Source of the DNA: Tubulanus polymorphus
Taxonomy: Eukaryota > Nemertea > Palaeonemertea > Tubulaniformes > Tubulanidae
DNA: 64,000 nt
NCBI RefSeq assembly: GCF_964204645.1
Contig: NC_134026.1
Coordinates: 9,125,450-9,189,449 of the forward strand
Direction: 5' to 3'
How positions within the stretch are numbered: position 1 is the stretch's first letter; each line of letters starts with the position of its first letter. The position numbers were made by a program, and so were the translations under genes. The notes below the pieces were generated by a model. It saw only the letters and a program-made list of their open reading frames with translations. It ran no database searches and had not been told where the DNA came from. Of the stretch, positions 51,401 through 58,107 are shown one piece after another.

Positions 51401-52762
51401 TATGCTTACCGGTACTTGCTTGAATTATGAATGATCTAACTATATCTCACAGCTTGTTATTGATTGCAACAAAATGTTTTGATCTATTCAGCCGGTAAAG
51501 AGAATAATTCATCGAGAGGAAAGGCTGTGATCAGAAAGGAAATACTCAAATTCATAACCAACCTCAGCGGAACTATAGGTGCTGAGAAGTCTGAGAAAGC
51601 TTTACTGATGTAAGTTTACAGCTATGATTTTGTTTGATAAGGTGGAAAGTTATGTATGAAGTAGAATACAGGAAGAATTTCTTATACAGCCCTCGATATA
51701 CCGCCCTCCCACATACCGCCACCCCGCCTACCGCCAGGTTTTCTCAATGTACATCTCTATACAAATACAGAGTAAAACACCTCCGATATATTGCCATACT
51801 TACTCTCTCTACTGCCAAAATCGTTCTGCACCGATGTGGGCGGTGCATGGGGGGTTGACTGTACATGTACAATTGACAATTAACTGCGGGTACAGCATTT
51901 GACCTCCAGGTACACGTAACAGGTACATGGTAGGGAATGATAAGGAGAACATACCAGTAAAGGGATATTTCCAAAAATATTGTGTACCTTCAAAGTATAC
52001 TAATATTTCTGTATGCATGTATTGATGTGATACCTTATTTTTGGGAGACCTCCCTCAGAAATTCTATGTTTACATGTAAATGGCAAGTATTTAGCTCTGC
52101 TGTTGTGTATGTACTCTTGTGTATGTACTGTTGTGTATGTACTATAAATGGACCCTTGTTCATGCTGTTAGCTTGAATATCATTTTATTCATTATGAATA
52201 GGAGGAAGCAGTCTCACCCGAAAGCATTCAGCGATTTATGTCTTTACTCGGAAGTCTGTCATTTCCTTGGGCATTATTCATTTCAACTGAGCGCCCGAAG
52301 ATTCATCCAGGAACTCTTTCTGGATTTGAAATTCGTTGAGGTAAATAGCGTTATTATCTATGATGAAAATAAGCGACGCAATTATTTTGTCTTCTTTATC
52401 AAAATGAGAATATGAAAATGAAAATGATTTACAACTCAATATCAAATCTGTATAAATGGTTTTCCTTGTACAAATCATGGTGTCTTTGATATGGAATTTT
52501 TACAATTCTGGGTCCTTTCTTTCATTCTTGATGATGGTTACTATAATGCCATTGGTTTTCCAATAGAGAAAATCATTCCAAGCTTATTAATTTCCATTGT
52601 AAAAATGCATTATGATACATCTATGGGAATTTAATTTTTGCCCCTTGTTGAATGGTCACCAGCTGAAGATTTAACTATAAATATATATTTTTTTGTCTTT
52701 TATAGTTTTTCGATGAACCAAAGTTGATATTAGGATTACAGGATAACGAATCGGAATGCTGA
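16609..52762 (+). CDS. RICTOR: RICTOR, mTORC2 scaffold subunit; complete gene, 32 coding exons
   Basis: RICTOR scaffolds mTOR complex 2, which phosphorylates AKT, SGK and PKC. Coding exons: 16609-16651, 17571-17618, 18961-19126, 20847-21178, 22135-22307, 29007-29065, 30227-30377, 30646-30733, 31298-31388, 31475-31541, 38221-38402, 38901-39075, 39726-39830, 39922-39968, 40056-40191, 40474-40533, 41006-41154, 41874-42000, 42305-42469, 44670-44825, 45220-45338, 45829-45916, 47159-47251, 47327-47433, 47882-49120, 49939-50095, 50178-50247, 50436-50585, 51286-51399, 51492-51609, 52202-52340, 52706-52762. All have GT donors and AG acceptors, phases agree, and the total is 4,971 nt. Matches to human RICTOR include NLREILQN, LKLRLDYLIAR, RATILLGELL, WGMELLVTQL, GYATLK-like AYATLK, VGLALPVD and RRFIQELF. 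The acceptor of exon 28 is ambiguous (50436, 50439 or 50448; all in frame). Confidence 0.95.
17033..17418. mobile_element. hAT-like MITE with ccttgaa repeats, RICTOR intron 1
   Basis: The ends cagggttccgatc and ataggaaccctg are inverted. The interior repeats 'gtccttgaa', 'tccttgaaa' and 'aactcc'. A remnant of the same right end (gtaggaaccctg) occurs near 4870. Confidence 0.75.
17733..17999. mobile_element. MITE with TATTC target duplication, RICTOR intron 2
   Basis: The ends catgggcgtccccaggattt and gaatctcccctagagacgcccatg are imperfect inverted repeats. TATTC is present directly before (17728-17732) and after (18000-18004). Confidence 0.8.
19165..19447. mobile_element. Fold-back element with tRNA-like ends, copy 3
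   Basis: Begins cctccttcgtggagattcga and ends ccatcaggttcgaatctctg...gaggatg. The 9-bp sequence AATGAAAAG stands on both sides (19156-19164 and 19448-19456), the cleanest target duplication seen for this family. It lies in RICTOR intron 3. Confidence 0.8.
19457..20846. other. Remainder of RICTOR intron 3
   Basis: I see no nested gene or recognisable transposon. 'atcatatcatcatatcatca' near 20165 is a short simple repeat. The exon 4 acceptor follows ttccatgacag. Confidence 0.5.
21208..21507. mobile_element. Fold-back element with tRNA-like ends, copy 4 (degenerate)
   Basis: Begins gcaccctcagtagggatttg and ends cttgggttcgaaaaactcct-gagggagga. The interior carries acgcaatctgatcagg, as in other copies. 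It starts about 30 bp after RICTOR exon 4. Confidence 0.75.
21582..21895 (-). mobile_element. tRNA-derived SINE
   Basis: Read on the minus strand from 21895, it starts ggagtggcgtggcctaaagg with an A-box-like TGGCCTAAAGGTTAAGGCG, followed about 35 bp on by a B box (GTTCGAACCCC). The body contains the paired gatcaggcgtcgtcagc repeat, then gtacatggaaagaggcgc, and a TTATTATTATTA tail. The promoter spacing and 3' simple-repeat tail are typical of a SINE. Confidence 0.85.
22330..22556. mobile_element. Inverted-repeat retroelement with a hammerhead-like motif and 15-bp target duplication
   Basis: CAAATAGAACCTAAT stands on both sides (22315-22329 and 22557-22571). The arms (agataaaatcccactattta and its complement near 22500) are ~60-bp inverted repeats. 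Between them, CTGACGA (22397-22403), stem GATCTC/GAGATC and GAAACGTC (22423-22430) resemble a hammerhead ribozyme core. One extra base separates CTGACGA from the stem. Penelope-like elements and animal retrozymes are known to carry such motifs; the assignment here is inferred. Confidence 0.7.
22572..24200. other. Part of RICTOR intron 5, degenerate repeats
   Basis: Contains a ccgcggatccgcggtttccc motif (about 23388) and a block at 23930-24110 with gggggagggcccccaacccc and aggagggggtacaccagca, both resembling transposon remnants. I see no supported exon. Confidence 0.45.
24240..24815 (-). pseudogene. GPCR pseudogene related to the 26.3-kb receptor, TM5 to C terminus
   Basis: The minus-strand peptides ILMIVLKRIGKNKENLTQDSK and VLFIVLESATSI match the intact receptor (ILIIILKRIGRNRENLTQDSK, VLFIVLESATSI). 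Relative to it, 24 nt or more are deleted near 24540, joining GKF to the TM6 part. The C-terminal part (tcgcctcggctctgaatttg, cattcgtttaacaata) is frameshifted. A further homologous piece at 25020-25140 matches the flank at 2820-2880. Confidence 0.85.
25200..25600 (+). pseudogene. GPCR pseudogene, second receptor family, plus strand
   Basis: The frame with SVISCEIYYIVV, NNLWFIVAMSLECAEIVLFPF and TTKFARLT matches the 13.95-14.66 kb pseudogene (SSVISCQIY, NSSWLIIAKTLNVFPF, TPRFARF). Upstream, ggagctttcagaagttcaac corresponds to GAFRNT, but frameshifted. It lies on the strand opposite to its relatives, in RICTOR intron 5. Confidence 0.75.
26327..27385 (-). CDS. Rhodopsin-class G-protein-coupled receptor, intact, nested in RICTOR intron 5
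   Basis: A 352-residue single-exon frame with seven hydrophobic segments. TM1 is VFGVFFNSLSIVIL and TM2 contains the conserved LAVAD. TM3 ends IAAERVISL, so DRY reads ERV. TM5 is NFLPILFLLILNAILIIIL with its proline, TM6 is IAIIVLFIVLESATSI without CWxP, and TM7 ends SSVNYFLYCLTNDRFR in place of NPxxY. The N terminus is short with one sequon (NYT). SVNYFLYC and the following basic helix resemble peptide receptors of the FMRFamide/myosuppressin-like group, but the ligand cannot be told. Near-copies decay at 1.7, 2.8 and 24.2 kb. It runs antisense to RICTOR. Confidence 0.88.
   Translation of the reverse strand: MSNYTLMCNDKLRITDRFIQRVTFLPAMVVFGVFFNSLSIVILKRQSSQHRSIFLLRALAVADISFLIVKFFREFLRPLLNVVVYGDAFQRLIDMTNDPKFAGFYGIYFAMFFFNRSTKLTRNWLTVLIAAERVISLSFPLFAQVHMTKHRLYICVCVQYVFFACFGLSFMLNIGHSKYWFDKCSGVYIPVLTRRKLSPIENTIIYYVESLLTSVFTNFLPILFLLILNAILIIILKRIGRNRENLTQDSKHKNIDRKATKMAIAIIVLFIVLESATSISTYKDILVYFFNVPKGSLTTRQVLSRISSIGSDVLTPLDSSVNYFLYCLTNDRFRAEAKRIFRVILSPQARLN
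27445..27475. repeat. (TA)n microsatellite
   Basis: About 15 uninterrupted TA units, roughly 60 bp upstream of the GPCR start codon on the minus strand. Confidence 0.98.
27540..29000. other. Part of RICTOR intron 5
   Basis: A purine-rich stretch (28280-28470) ends with caggggtcaggaccaccccc and aatccacctctg, resembling a hAT-type end. Otherwise I see no gene. The acceptor of exon 6 follows ttgttttcag at 29006. Confidence 0.45.
29098..29772 (+). mobile_element. Pearl-like repeat, 5'-truncated copy
   Basis: Starts within the body (gggcccatcagcgtaag, gactcaagatggcc), has about four core units (each with catgttctatgattgtg and gtcaccaggggg-like motifs) and ends ccctggacccctagtt. It lies 33 bp after RICTOR exon 6. 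Confidence 0.85.
31880..32260 (+). repeat. Degenerate tandem repeat of ~130-150 bp, three units
   Basis: Units share caattctcgatggatttcc-like heads (31902, 32034, 32185) and ggctgccagggtggccatct-like tails (31985, 32130). It lies in RICTOR intron 10. Confidence 0.65.
32260..34440. other. Part of RICTOR intron 10
   Basis: Includes a local duplication of 'aaatccaattcaattttnnttattgannaaa' type at 33115-33190. I see no exon or full transposon. Confidence 0.45.
34456..35036. repeat. Tandem duplication, ~283 bp, period 305 bp
   Basis: gtatgccctgagaccttcac at 34456 and 34761 starts two nearly identical copies (few differences over 280 bp) separated by ctgcaaggtttcaggaaaaa-gcttgaggcg. The second copy runs into the 3' end of the LRR gene remnant. 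The high identity implies a recent event or gene conversion. Confidence 0.95.
34976..35940 (-). pseudogene. Secreted leucine-rich-repeat protein, damaged; exons 35675-35940 and 35328 downward
   Basis: Exon 1 on the minus strand opens with a signal peptide (MTTSKLLILVVAILLSHCG) and ends with an LRR N-cap pattern, CPSVCRCYYKDG, before gtaagt. Exon 2 (after tatttttcag) continues in phase with FDVANCTNKGLTKFP, then LRR units INILDLSKNMIKSI and LMVLILQENALSSL, then LIKLDVSCNPVQFID. There an in-frame TAA (35078-35076) interrupts, although the frame beyond still looks like LRR (HALMKNKQLRVF). Either it is a pseudogene or the protein really ends there, after only about three repeats. It lies antisense in RICTOR intron 10. 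No specific family is assigned. Confidence 0.7.
36232..36316. repeat. Third copy of the junction of the 305-bp duplication
   Basis: ctgcaaggtttcaggaaaaa followed by gcttgaggcgcttgtatgcc and caccttgcactctcctaaaa repeats the junction seen at 34735-34805. It lies on the other side of LRR exon 1. Confidence 0.9.
36380..37290. other. Part of RICTOR intron 10, AT-rich
   Basis: AT-rich sequence with many short A and T runs. No coding, TIR or tandem structure found. Confidence 0.5.
37300..38112 (+). mobile_element. Pearl-like repeat, degenerate copy
   Basis: Shows core units with 'tattggtacctatgcat', 'gttctattattgctgcgag' and 'gtttcaaggtcattg', and the tail agtgggtatgatgtccctgg-acccctagttt. The head is poorly preserved. 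It ends about 110 bp before RICTOR exon 11. Confidence 0.8.
41190..41634 (+). mobile_element. Pearl-like fragment split by a hAT-like MITE (41401-41571)
   Basis: The head (cttacttggaactaaagttc) and the tail (ccactttccaagtgggcatg) belong to the pearl-like family. Between them sits a ~170-bp insert with ends caggggcgtatccagaaccc and cctggatccacccttg. It lies in RICTOR intron 17. Confidence 0.75.
41662..41771. mobile_element. 110-bp palindromic MITE
   Basis: The arms ggacccagttccacagttgt and its near-complement cagaactgtggaactgggtcc enclose repeats of 'gagttaactct' and 'gagttaaagtt'. RNA from either strand would fold into one long hairpin. Confidence 0.8.
42692..43854 (+). mobile_element. Pearl-like repeat, full-length copy
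   Basis: The head (tttttagcccacttggg, gtcccagcgggct), cgtccgtagacggaatccag, four core units, and tail cccaagtgggcatggcgtcc-ctggacccctagttt are all present. It lies in RICTOR intron 19, same orientation as the 7769 copy. Confidence 0.88.
44395..44475 (+). pseudogene. Partial duplicate of the 3' end of RICTOR exon 21 and its splice donor region
   Basis: aaaggaatctatgacatacc, then cttctcagaaaatgcaaggg and tctccagcagggtaat, parallel exon 21 and its intron (aaaggaacttactacatact, ctactcagaaaatgcaaaat, ctccagcggggtcag). Similarity continues into the intron (tctgccgtgtctatt against tctgccatgtctgtt). It lies in the intron before exon 20, upstream of the true exon, and lacks the first half of the exon. 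Confidence 0.75.
46758..46870. promoter_or_regulatory. Two heat-shock-element-like sites with a TATA-like box
   Basis: TTCcaGAAcaTTC (46758-46770) and GAAcaTTCtgGAA (46858-46870) are exact three-box heat-shock elements. TATAAAAG (46851-46858) overlaps the second, and further TTC/GAA pairs lie between. They sit in RICTOR intron 22. The matches are exact; regulatory activity is only a possibility. Confidence 0.4.
47882..49120 (+). CDS. RICTOR: RICTOR exon 25, giant exon for the disordered phospho-region
   Basis: This 1,239-nt exon starts with the last helical-repeat residues (AFYALGLIASTHQGANLL, HHSRSETWPV). It then turns into ~380 residues rich in Ser, Asp, Arg and Thr. Conserved islands are RSDSMNTDGTTSGFSS (human RSQSFNTDTTTSGISS) and FAYATLKTLQRQR (human FGYATLKRLQQQR). 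I could not identify a clear equivalent of human Thr1135; KRMPTLHL and RQRTYS are basic-directed candidates. G+C and CpG are higher than in the flanking introns. Confidence 0.93.
49180..49310. repeat. Long hairpin in RICTOR intron 25
   Basis: gaagaagacttagacagtat and gacgtttgactcaattctat are mirrored downstream by atagaattgag-type and gaaacgtcaaatactctctt sequences, giving ~45-bp arms with a few mismatches around a ~30-nt loop. Probably a palindromic MITE; it begins about 60 bp after exon 25. Confidence 0.75.
50436..52762 (+). CDS. RICTOR: RICTOR exons 28-32, zinc-site and C-terminal domain
   Basis: Exon 28 encodes HDMNNCLSC, the same H-x4-C-x2-C spacing as the human zinc site (HTDDNCLYC). 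Exon 31 supplies the distant cysteine in SDLCLYSEVCHFL (human DDICLYSEVSHLL) and then RRFIQELFLDLKF. Exon 32 ends DNESEC and TGA at 52760. The zinc ligands are known from the human mTORC2 structure; their use here is inferred from conservation. The 50696-50835 stretch of intron 28 is a pearl-like fragment and an open extension of exon 28 that I exclude. Confidence 0.9.
50696..50835 (+). repeat. Pearl-like 5' fragment, RICTOR intron 28
   Basis: ttttagcgggctattgcaat, then cactttttgtctgttcatcc and gatggaatacagttta match the head of the family; gatacatgtacctaacccta follows as in the 7769 copy. Confidence 0.75.
51688..51868. mobile_element. Short MITE, family 'cgatataccgcc', second copy
   Basis: The ends acagccctcgatataccgcc and gggcggtgcatggggggttg are inverted. 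The internal ccgccaggttttctcaatgt and ttctgcaccgatgtgggcgg are shared with the 6638 copy. It lies in RICTOR intron 30. Confidence 0.8.
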
Positions 52763-52804
52763 TTGCATTAAAGCGCTGCCTGTCTCATGCCACAGTATTC
52801 ATTC

Positions 52805-52810
52805 AATAAA
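52805..52810 (+). terminator. Polyadenylation signal of RICTOR
   Basis: AATAAA stands 43 bp after the RICTOR stop codon, within attcaataaatgatg. Confidence 0.75.
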
Positions 52811-53117
52811 TGATGTATTTTCATGACATTCCTTTCTCGATAAAATGTGATTATAAATAACGCAACAGAAATACTACTTACATCTCATATACATATTTTT
52901 GTAACGTAATCCAGCTCTTTGATTTGTTTCTGGTTGAAAACTTTGGCAAGTGAATAATCAAAATGCCTCAACATCCTTCAAACAGGTCTTTAAACTTGGA
53001 ATATCCATTAAACTAAACCAACTAAGAAATCAAACGTCTTGTCTCGTAAAAAAAATTGATAAATGTAATTTATTGAAAAACAGAGATGTTATGAAGTTTG
53101 TATAATAAGGAGTCTAT

Positions 53118-53330
53118 TCAGGACCGTACATAGAGGGAGGAGGCAGTTGCCCTTTTTGCAAATATTATTGGTATTTCCAATAGAAATTTAATGAAGAATC
53201 CTTCTCTAGGGACTGACAAGCATTTTGTTAAAGGCCTAACATAGTAAAGGCATAAAGAAAAATCATTATATGGATTTTTGACTTAAGGTAACTGCCGTTT
53301 TTCGTTCAAATGCAAGGTACGGCCCTGCTA
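53118..53330. mobile_element. hAT-like MITE
   Basis: The ends ttcaggaccgtacatagag and caaggtacggccctg are inverted. It is downstream of RICTOR. A short remnant of a fold-back end (tcctctgctgggagtcgatc) follows near 53390. Confidence 0.65.
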
Positions 53331-53830
53331 TTGTACCTGTATATGAAACAGTCAACTGAGCTTAATGCTGCCGAGTTTTACCATCCTTCCTCTGCTGGGA
53401 GTCGATCCTGATGAAATTAAAACTCTGCCTAGAGTCTAGTGATGCTTTCAGGGAGGATGCAGTTTGTACCAGTAATCCGGAGTGTGATATAATCTGGGCA
53501 TTATGTTCAGTCCTGTTAAATCCGAATTTCTCATGAACTGGATTAATTTCATCGGTCAAAATGCAGATAAAGCCGGGTTTACTGTATACACGTACATGAA
53601 CATATAATTATATGTAATACCGGTATTACAAAATGCACTTTAGTAGAATTTTGTTCATGTTTGGACCTTCTGTGATTTGCTTATTGATTACTTGCTTCTT
53701 ACTTATGCAATCTTACTTCTGGACAAAATTATGGTCCAGCAACAAAGACTATGTTTGTTTTCGTTGTAATAACCACTGTTGAATTATTGTTGAATTACTG
53801 GTTTACTGCCCACGAGGATATACAGTAGGC

Positions 53831-53977
53831 TTCACTCAAGTCAGATCTTTTGGGTTCAAGAAAATGTGTCCGACTTGGATATTTGAGTGGGATGTTATGT
53901 ACTTGTTAGTGGCACATAAAATATTTCAACAAACATCCGAGTTGTTTGGATCCGACTTGGGTGGATTTGCTGTACTA
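53831..53977. mobile_element. MITE with 'acttgggtgga' ends
   Basis: tacagtaggcttcactcaag and ccgacttgggtggatttgct-gtac form inverted ends. A second internal pair is gtccgacttggatatttgag. Confidence 0.7.
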
Positions 53978-54185
53978 TTCAGTGTATTGACAGAATAATT
54001 GTATAATTTTTTCTTAAGTAGAAATATCCAAATTTACTGGTACACATGTATTTGGTATGGAATTATTTTTAAGCTATTATAAACTGAAACAATGGTAAAG
54101 ATTGTTGAAATCTGTCACTTTTATGCAAATTGATGTATGTAGAGGTCTAACAGGTGACGTCATAGATTGTTGCAAACTTGCATAT

Positions 54186-54617
54186 ACAGTGGAACGTCGT
54201 TAATACCTGGGGCAATAGAAAATTTTCTATTAACGAAAATTCCTAACATACAATCTCACGTAAATTACGTGCCAATAGTTGCTGATCGATTCCTAGCACG
54301 CTGGCATGTTCGCTGTTTGTATAAAATAAACTGACAAGTAGACCACGTGCTGTTGTTGATCGATTAAACTCTCGCACGATGTCAAATGTTATACTACGCA
54401 TGTATTTATGTCTGATACAGGGGATCCACTTGATCAGCAATTGTAATAACCACATTGATGAGCTAGAGAAATGAAACTTAGGGAACGAAAATTTTCCTAC
54501 TTTTAACAAATTTTTCGTATCATCATGTTCGTATTAAACTAATTTTTCACCAGTAATTTGCACTGCATTTTGCCAAGATATACAAAAATCATCGTTGAAT
54601 TGAGGTCCACTGTATAG
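54186..54617. mobile_element. MITE with 'acagtggaac' ends
   Basis: The ends tacagtggaacgtcgttaat and gttgaattgaggtccactgt are imperfect inverted repeats. The interior is AT-rich, with attaacgaaaa and aacgaaaattttc motifs. Confidence 0.6.
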
Positions 54618-55052
54618 TTACAACAAAAGTTACGTATGGATTTTGATGCCGGGGCTCCTTTTTTGTACAGAAAAAACCAATCAAGATTTCAGAATTTAAG
54701 CAGCATCGCGTGCATGCATGCAGTATCACTAAAATGTTGCTAGTGAATTATGGAATTTCATAATTCATTATGGTGCATTTATGAACAATACATGTACATA
54801 CAAAATGATTGTAAATTTTACTAAATCTATTATGTCTCTACGAGAATAATTCGTATTTGTCCATATTATAACGCAAATGTGTCCTTTTAATTCTTTGGAT
54901 CGTGGAATCCTAGTGAAGTAATTGTCGATTAATTCAACGAGAGAGATGATAAAGCAGATGAGACCAGGATTCTAGGAAAAAAGATATTTTCTGTATTCTA
55001 TAAGGATTCGCGAGAAGCATCGATCCACCACTATTCGCTATGTACATCTTGG

Positions 55053-55348
55053 TAGCTGGCCCGTGCTGAGTGGGGGTTCAGGGTAGCGAATGAACTCCCT
55101 GAAGTGCCCTTCTAAGTGTGTGTAAAAAAATTAGGGTCGATTTTTGCGAAATTTCGATAAAAATTTCATGCTATTTTTGGAAGATGGAAAACAATCCATT
55201 CTCAAATGATCTATTCGGGTACCCAGGCAATTCATATTTTAGATCTGTACTTTTTCAGAAAAATGTGTCCCTTTTTACAGTAAAAATGTGCCCTTTTTCT
55301 TGAAAAAGAACTACCCTTCAAAAAAGCTTGGCATGAGCCTGGCTAGAA
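55053..55348. mobile_element. hAT-like MITE
   Basis: gtagctggcccgtgctgag and gcatgagcctggctag are inverted ends. The interior has gtgcccttct and gtgccctttt repeats. Confidence 0.6.
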
Positions 55349-55424
55349 ATTTCCCTTAACCTTGTTGCTGTGCCACGACACTTACGGTACAGTATTTATC
55401 ATAAAAAATTCTTAATTTCCAATT

Positions 55425-56076
55425 TTTTTCATATCAGCATTCACACTTGTGTTTCCTGTACTCGAACCAATGACCATGAAACTCACCGCAATCATAGAAC
55501 ATGTCACAAGTTACAGCTTAGCGTCGTATGTGCACACAAAATATGCATAGATCCCAATCTAAATAGAAATACTACTATTTCACCATTCAACGTTCCCTGG
55601 TGAATGAATGCAGAAACCAATATACCTTGAAAATCCCCATAAACATAGAAAGCTGCATGATCTTGGATCTGCATGATCACAATCTTGGTATTGATTGTGA
55701 TCGCGATATACATTTCGATATTTAAACTCCTATTGGCGAGAACAGGTCTCAAGACTGCAGAGCTATTTTGTTTCCGATCAACTTAATTTTTCTTGTGACG
55801 CTGGGCCCCATCTACAAACCTAACCCTCAAGACAATTGATCCAAGCGTCTTCAAAATGAGCATAAGAGCTGATCTTACCAAACTACAATGGCCACAAGTT
55901 GGCCATCTCATTCTGGCCAACTTTTGGGCTGCAGATGCAGATAGGTTTTTACATAACCTAAACATCAAGACCATACACCCATCAAAGCGTGACGAAAACT
56001 TCACTAGAAAATAGATGCACAAGGGACAAAAAGTAAACTCAACAGCCCTCTGGGACGCAAGTCCCTAGTGGGCTGA
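55425..56076 (-). mobile_element. Pearl-like repeat, inverted degenerate copy
   Basis: Complement of the family: aaactcaccgcaatcataga, then caagcgtcttcaaaatgag, ending gacgcaagtccctagtgggc-tgaaaa. The core is reduced to about one unit. Confidence 0.75.
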
Positions 56077-56495
56077 AAAAACTGATTATCTGGTCCAACA
56101 TTTGTTCGCAGTGAGGTGTCCACTCCACAGATTGTGCCAGAGCTCCATGAAGAGAAAAAAGAAAAGAAAAACATATACAGAGCTTTGGATGTATCCATAT
56201 TTCTCTTTAATCGTCTTTGTACATGTACATTGAAAGCAATGAAGGACACAATATATATCAAAGCTGTCGGCAAATTTCAAAAATTCCATCAAATTCTAAT
56301 GATAACATGATACTTTAGAAAGAGTAGTAGTCATCTAAAACCATTTCATACAATGAACCTGCCTAATTCTGGGATCCAATCGAATCCAGTTGAAGAGAAA
56401 TCCGGATCACACATCATATTCTACATTACATTTATGTATAGGTGAACTGTGAATGAATAATGTCTGGATTACATAAAAATATAGATTGATTTAAC

Positions 56496-56548
56496 TGATC
56501 CGTATTAAGTGGGTTTGAGTGTACAGTCGAACCCACTTAATCCGGATT
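56496..56548. repeat. Palindrome of two facing MITE ends
   Basis: attaagtgggtttgagtgta and cagtcgaacccacttaatcc are inverted around gtac. They look like the right end of one MITE (about 56390-56520) meeting the left end of another (56523-56700), both with 'acttaatccgga' ends. Confidence 0.6.
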
Positions 56549-56699
56549 TTGCTGTAATCCGGACACGCAGTCTGTTTATTCATTAGTACACAAGAAAATG
56601 ACTTAAAATCCAGATTTCCCATAAAACGGATGAATTTCGATGATCCCAAATGATCTGAATTAAGTGTTTTCCGAATTTCCACCGAAATCTAAATACTTT

Positions 56700-57440
56700 C
56701 TTTTTTTTTAGTTTTTCATTCTACAATTTATTTAACACATACACGATTCGTCCGTTCGTAATGTATACATTTGACATGAAATATAGAATCGATGACTATG
56801 ATGTGTAACATCGACATGACTCTACACAATTCACTATTTACCTGCGCTAAAAAAGCTAGAAATATGCTTTCGAAAAAATTTCCTCCGAATGTGAATAGAA
56901 TGGTAATCGAGTGCTTGCATTCGTCTACGAACAAAATCTCGTCGAGAACGGTATTTACGAATTTATGCTTTGATACGGTACATACATACATATACAGTTG
57001 GGATGTAACATCAAATTCATTTAAAGAAGAAGAAGATACTCGTTGGGGAAACAAGAGATCCAGAACATCAAGAAAACTTTTTATAGACACCTAGTCGAGT
57101 GAAACCTCATAATTGAAGAAACCGCTTATTTCAGATTTTGACTAAGGTTCGTAGCAGCACAAGAATTGAATTCATTTTCTGTCATTTTGCCTCGCCATAT
57201 TGATACTACTAAGGTTTGTGGCAGGGTACGGACAACAATGGTACATGTGTTTCAAAGAGGATGGTTTGACTTTTTTTAAACGAAATTCAATTCAATCGCA
57301 ACCTTGAACTTCTCGACGCTATAGTACGGTATGACATCTATCAGATTTTCTCATTAAATTCACATAATTTGGAATAAATCATCATATCTGAGTTATTAAC
57401 ACGATGTAACGCTGTAAATGTGTTGTTCTGCTCTTAATTA
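56700..57440. other. Unassigned region with an open frame at 56792-57094
   Basis: The plus frame (100 codons, including PPNVNRMVIECLHSS) and the overlapping minus frame (56728-57090) are both open. I recognise neither. The plus frame has CpG-type codons as in real exons here, but it ends in a stop with no donor in phase with the exon at 57442. Confidence 0.3.
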
Positions 57441-57441
57441 G

Positions 57442-57963
57442 GTGCTGTCGTGAGATTTTATCTACGCAGTCGACTCGACTTAATTCGAATCTTTTCCATC
57501 ATATCAAGTCGAAATCGAAGAGGAATTCAGACCCATTTCGATCGTCTTACTCGAATCCATTACCCGACTTACAAACAAAGATCAACGATCCAGATCGATC
57601 CGAGTTAGGAAGAGTCCACCGCGAGAAAGGTAAGAAACTCTAATAACAATGCGAACATTCCCGCTACGTGAACGTCTAGCCTAAAAGTGTTTTCGCTGTA
57701 TACATCGTTTATCGTACTCGTCAAAAACATTTTCCTAAGATTATGATTTTTCCACATATACCAGTACACACATACAAACAGGTACAAAATTTAGCCAGTC
57801 CGCCGCTTCTCTGAATTACTGTCGACGATATACAAAAATTCCCGAGCAGATTTTACGTTTTCAACACATGCACGCGATGATAACCATTACTTCATTCAAT
57901 CTTCTTTTGTCGTATGAAAGTTGTTTTTGTGTTGTACAGCAGCTGATGAGCAATGATGATTAA
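57442..57963 (+). CDS. Possible 3' end of an unidentified gene, exons 57442-57629 and 57782-57963
   Basis: Exon one follows ctcttaattag and ends gagaaag|gtaaga. It is open for 62 codons (CCREILSTQSTRLNSN ... DRSELGRVHREK) and uses many TCG, CGA and ACG codons like true exons here. Exon two follows catacaaacag, joins in phase and stays open for 59 codons (GTKFSQSAASLNYCRRYTK) to TAA at 57961. Basic and Ser-rich, no signal peptide or domain recognised. No upstream exon was found, and the frame may be spurious. It would converge with the FKBP gene. Confidence 0.4.
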
Positions 57964-58107
57964 ACGATATTCACAATTAATGATGGCTTTCTAGAAACAT
58001 AAACACAATAATAATAATAATAGTAATATTAATAATAATAATAATAATGTCCATCTGTCTTCTATCGCCCAGCGGAGTTCCTCCTTGGTGAGAAGTGTCC
58101 TCGTGAA

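Noticed and set aside
56728-57090. 120-codon minus frame, possible gene
   Set aside because: Overlaps an equally open plus frame; no family, start context or splice support.
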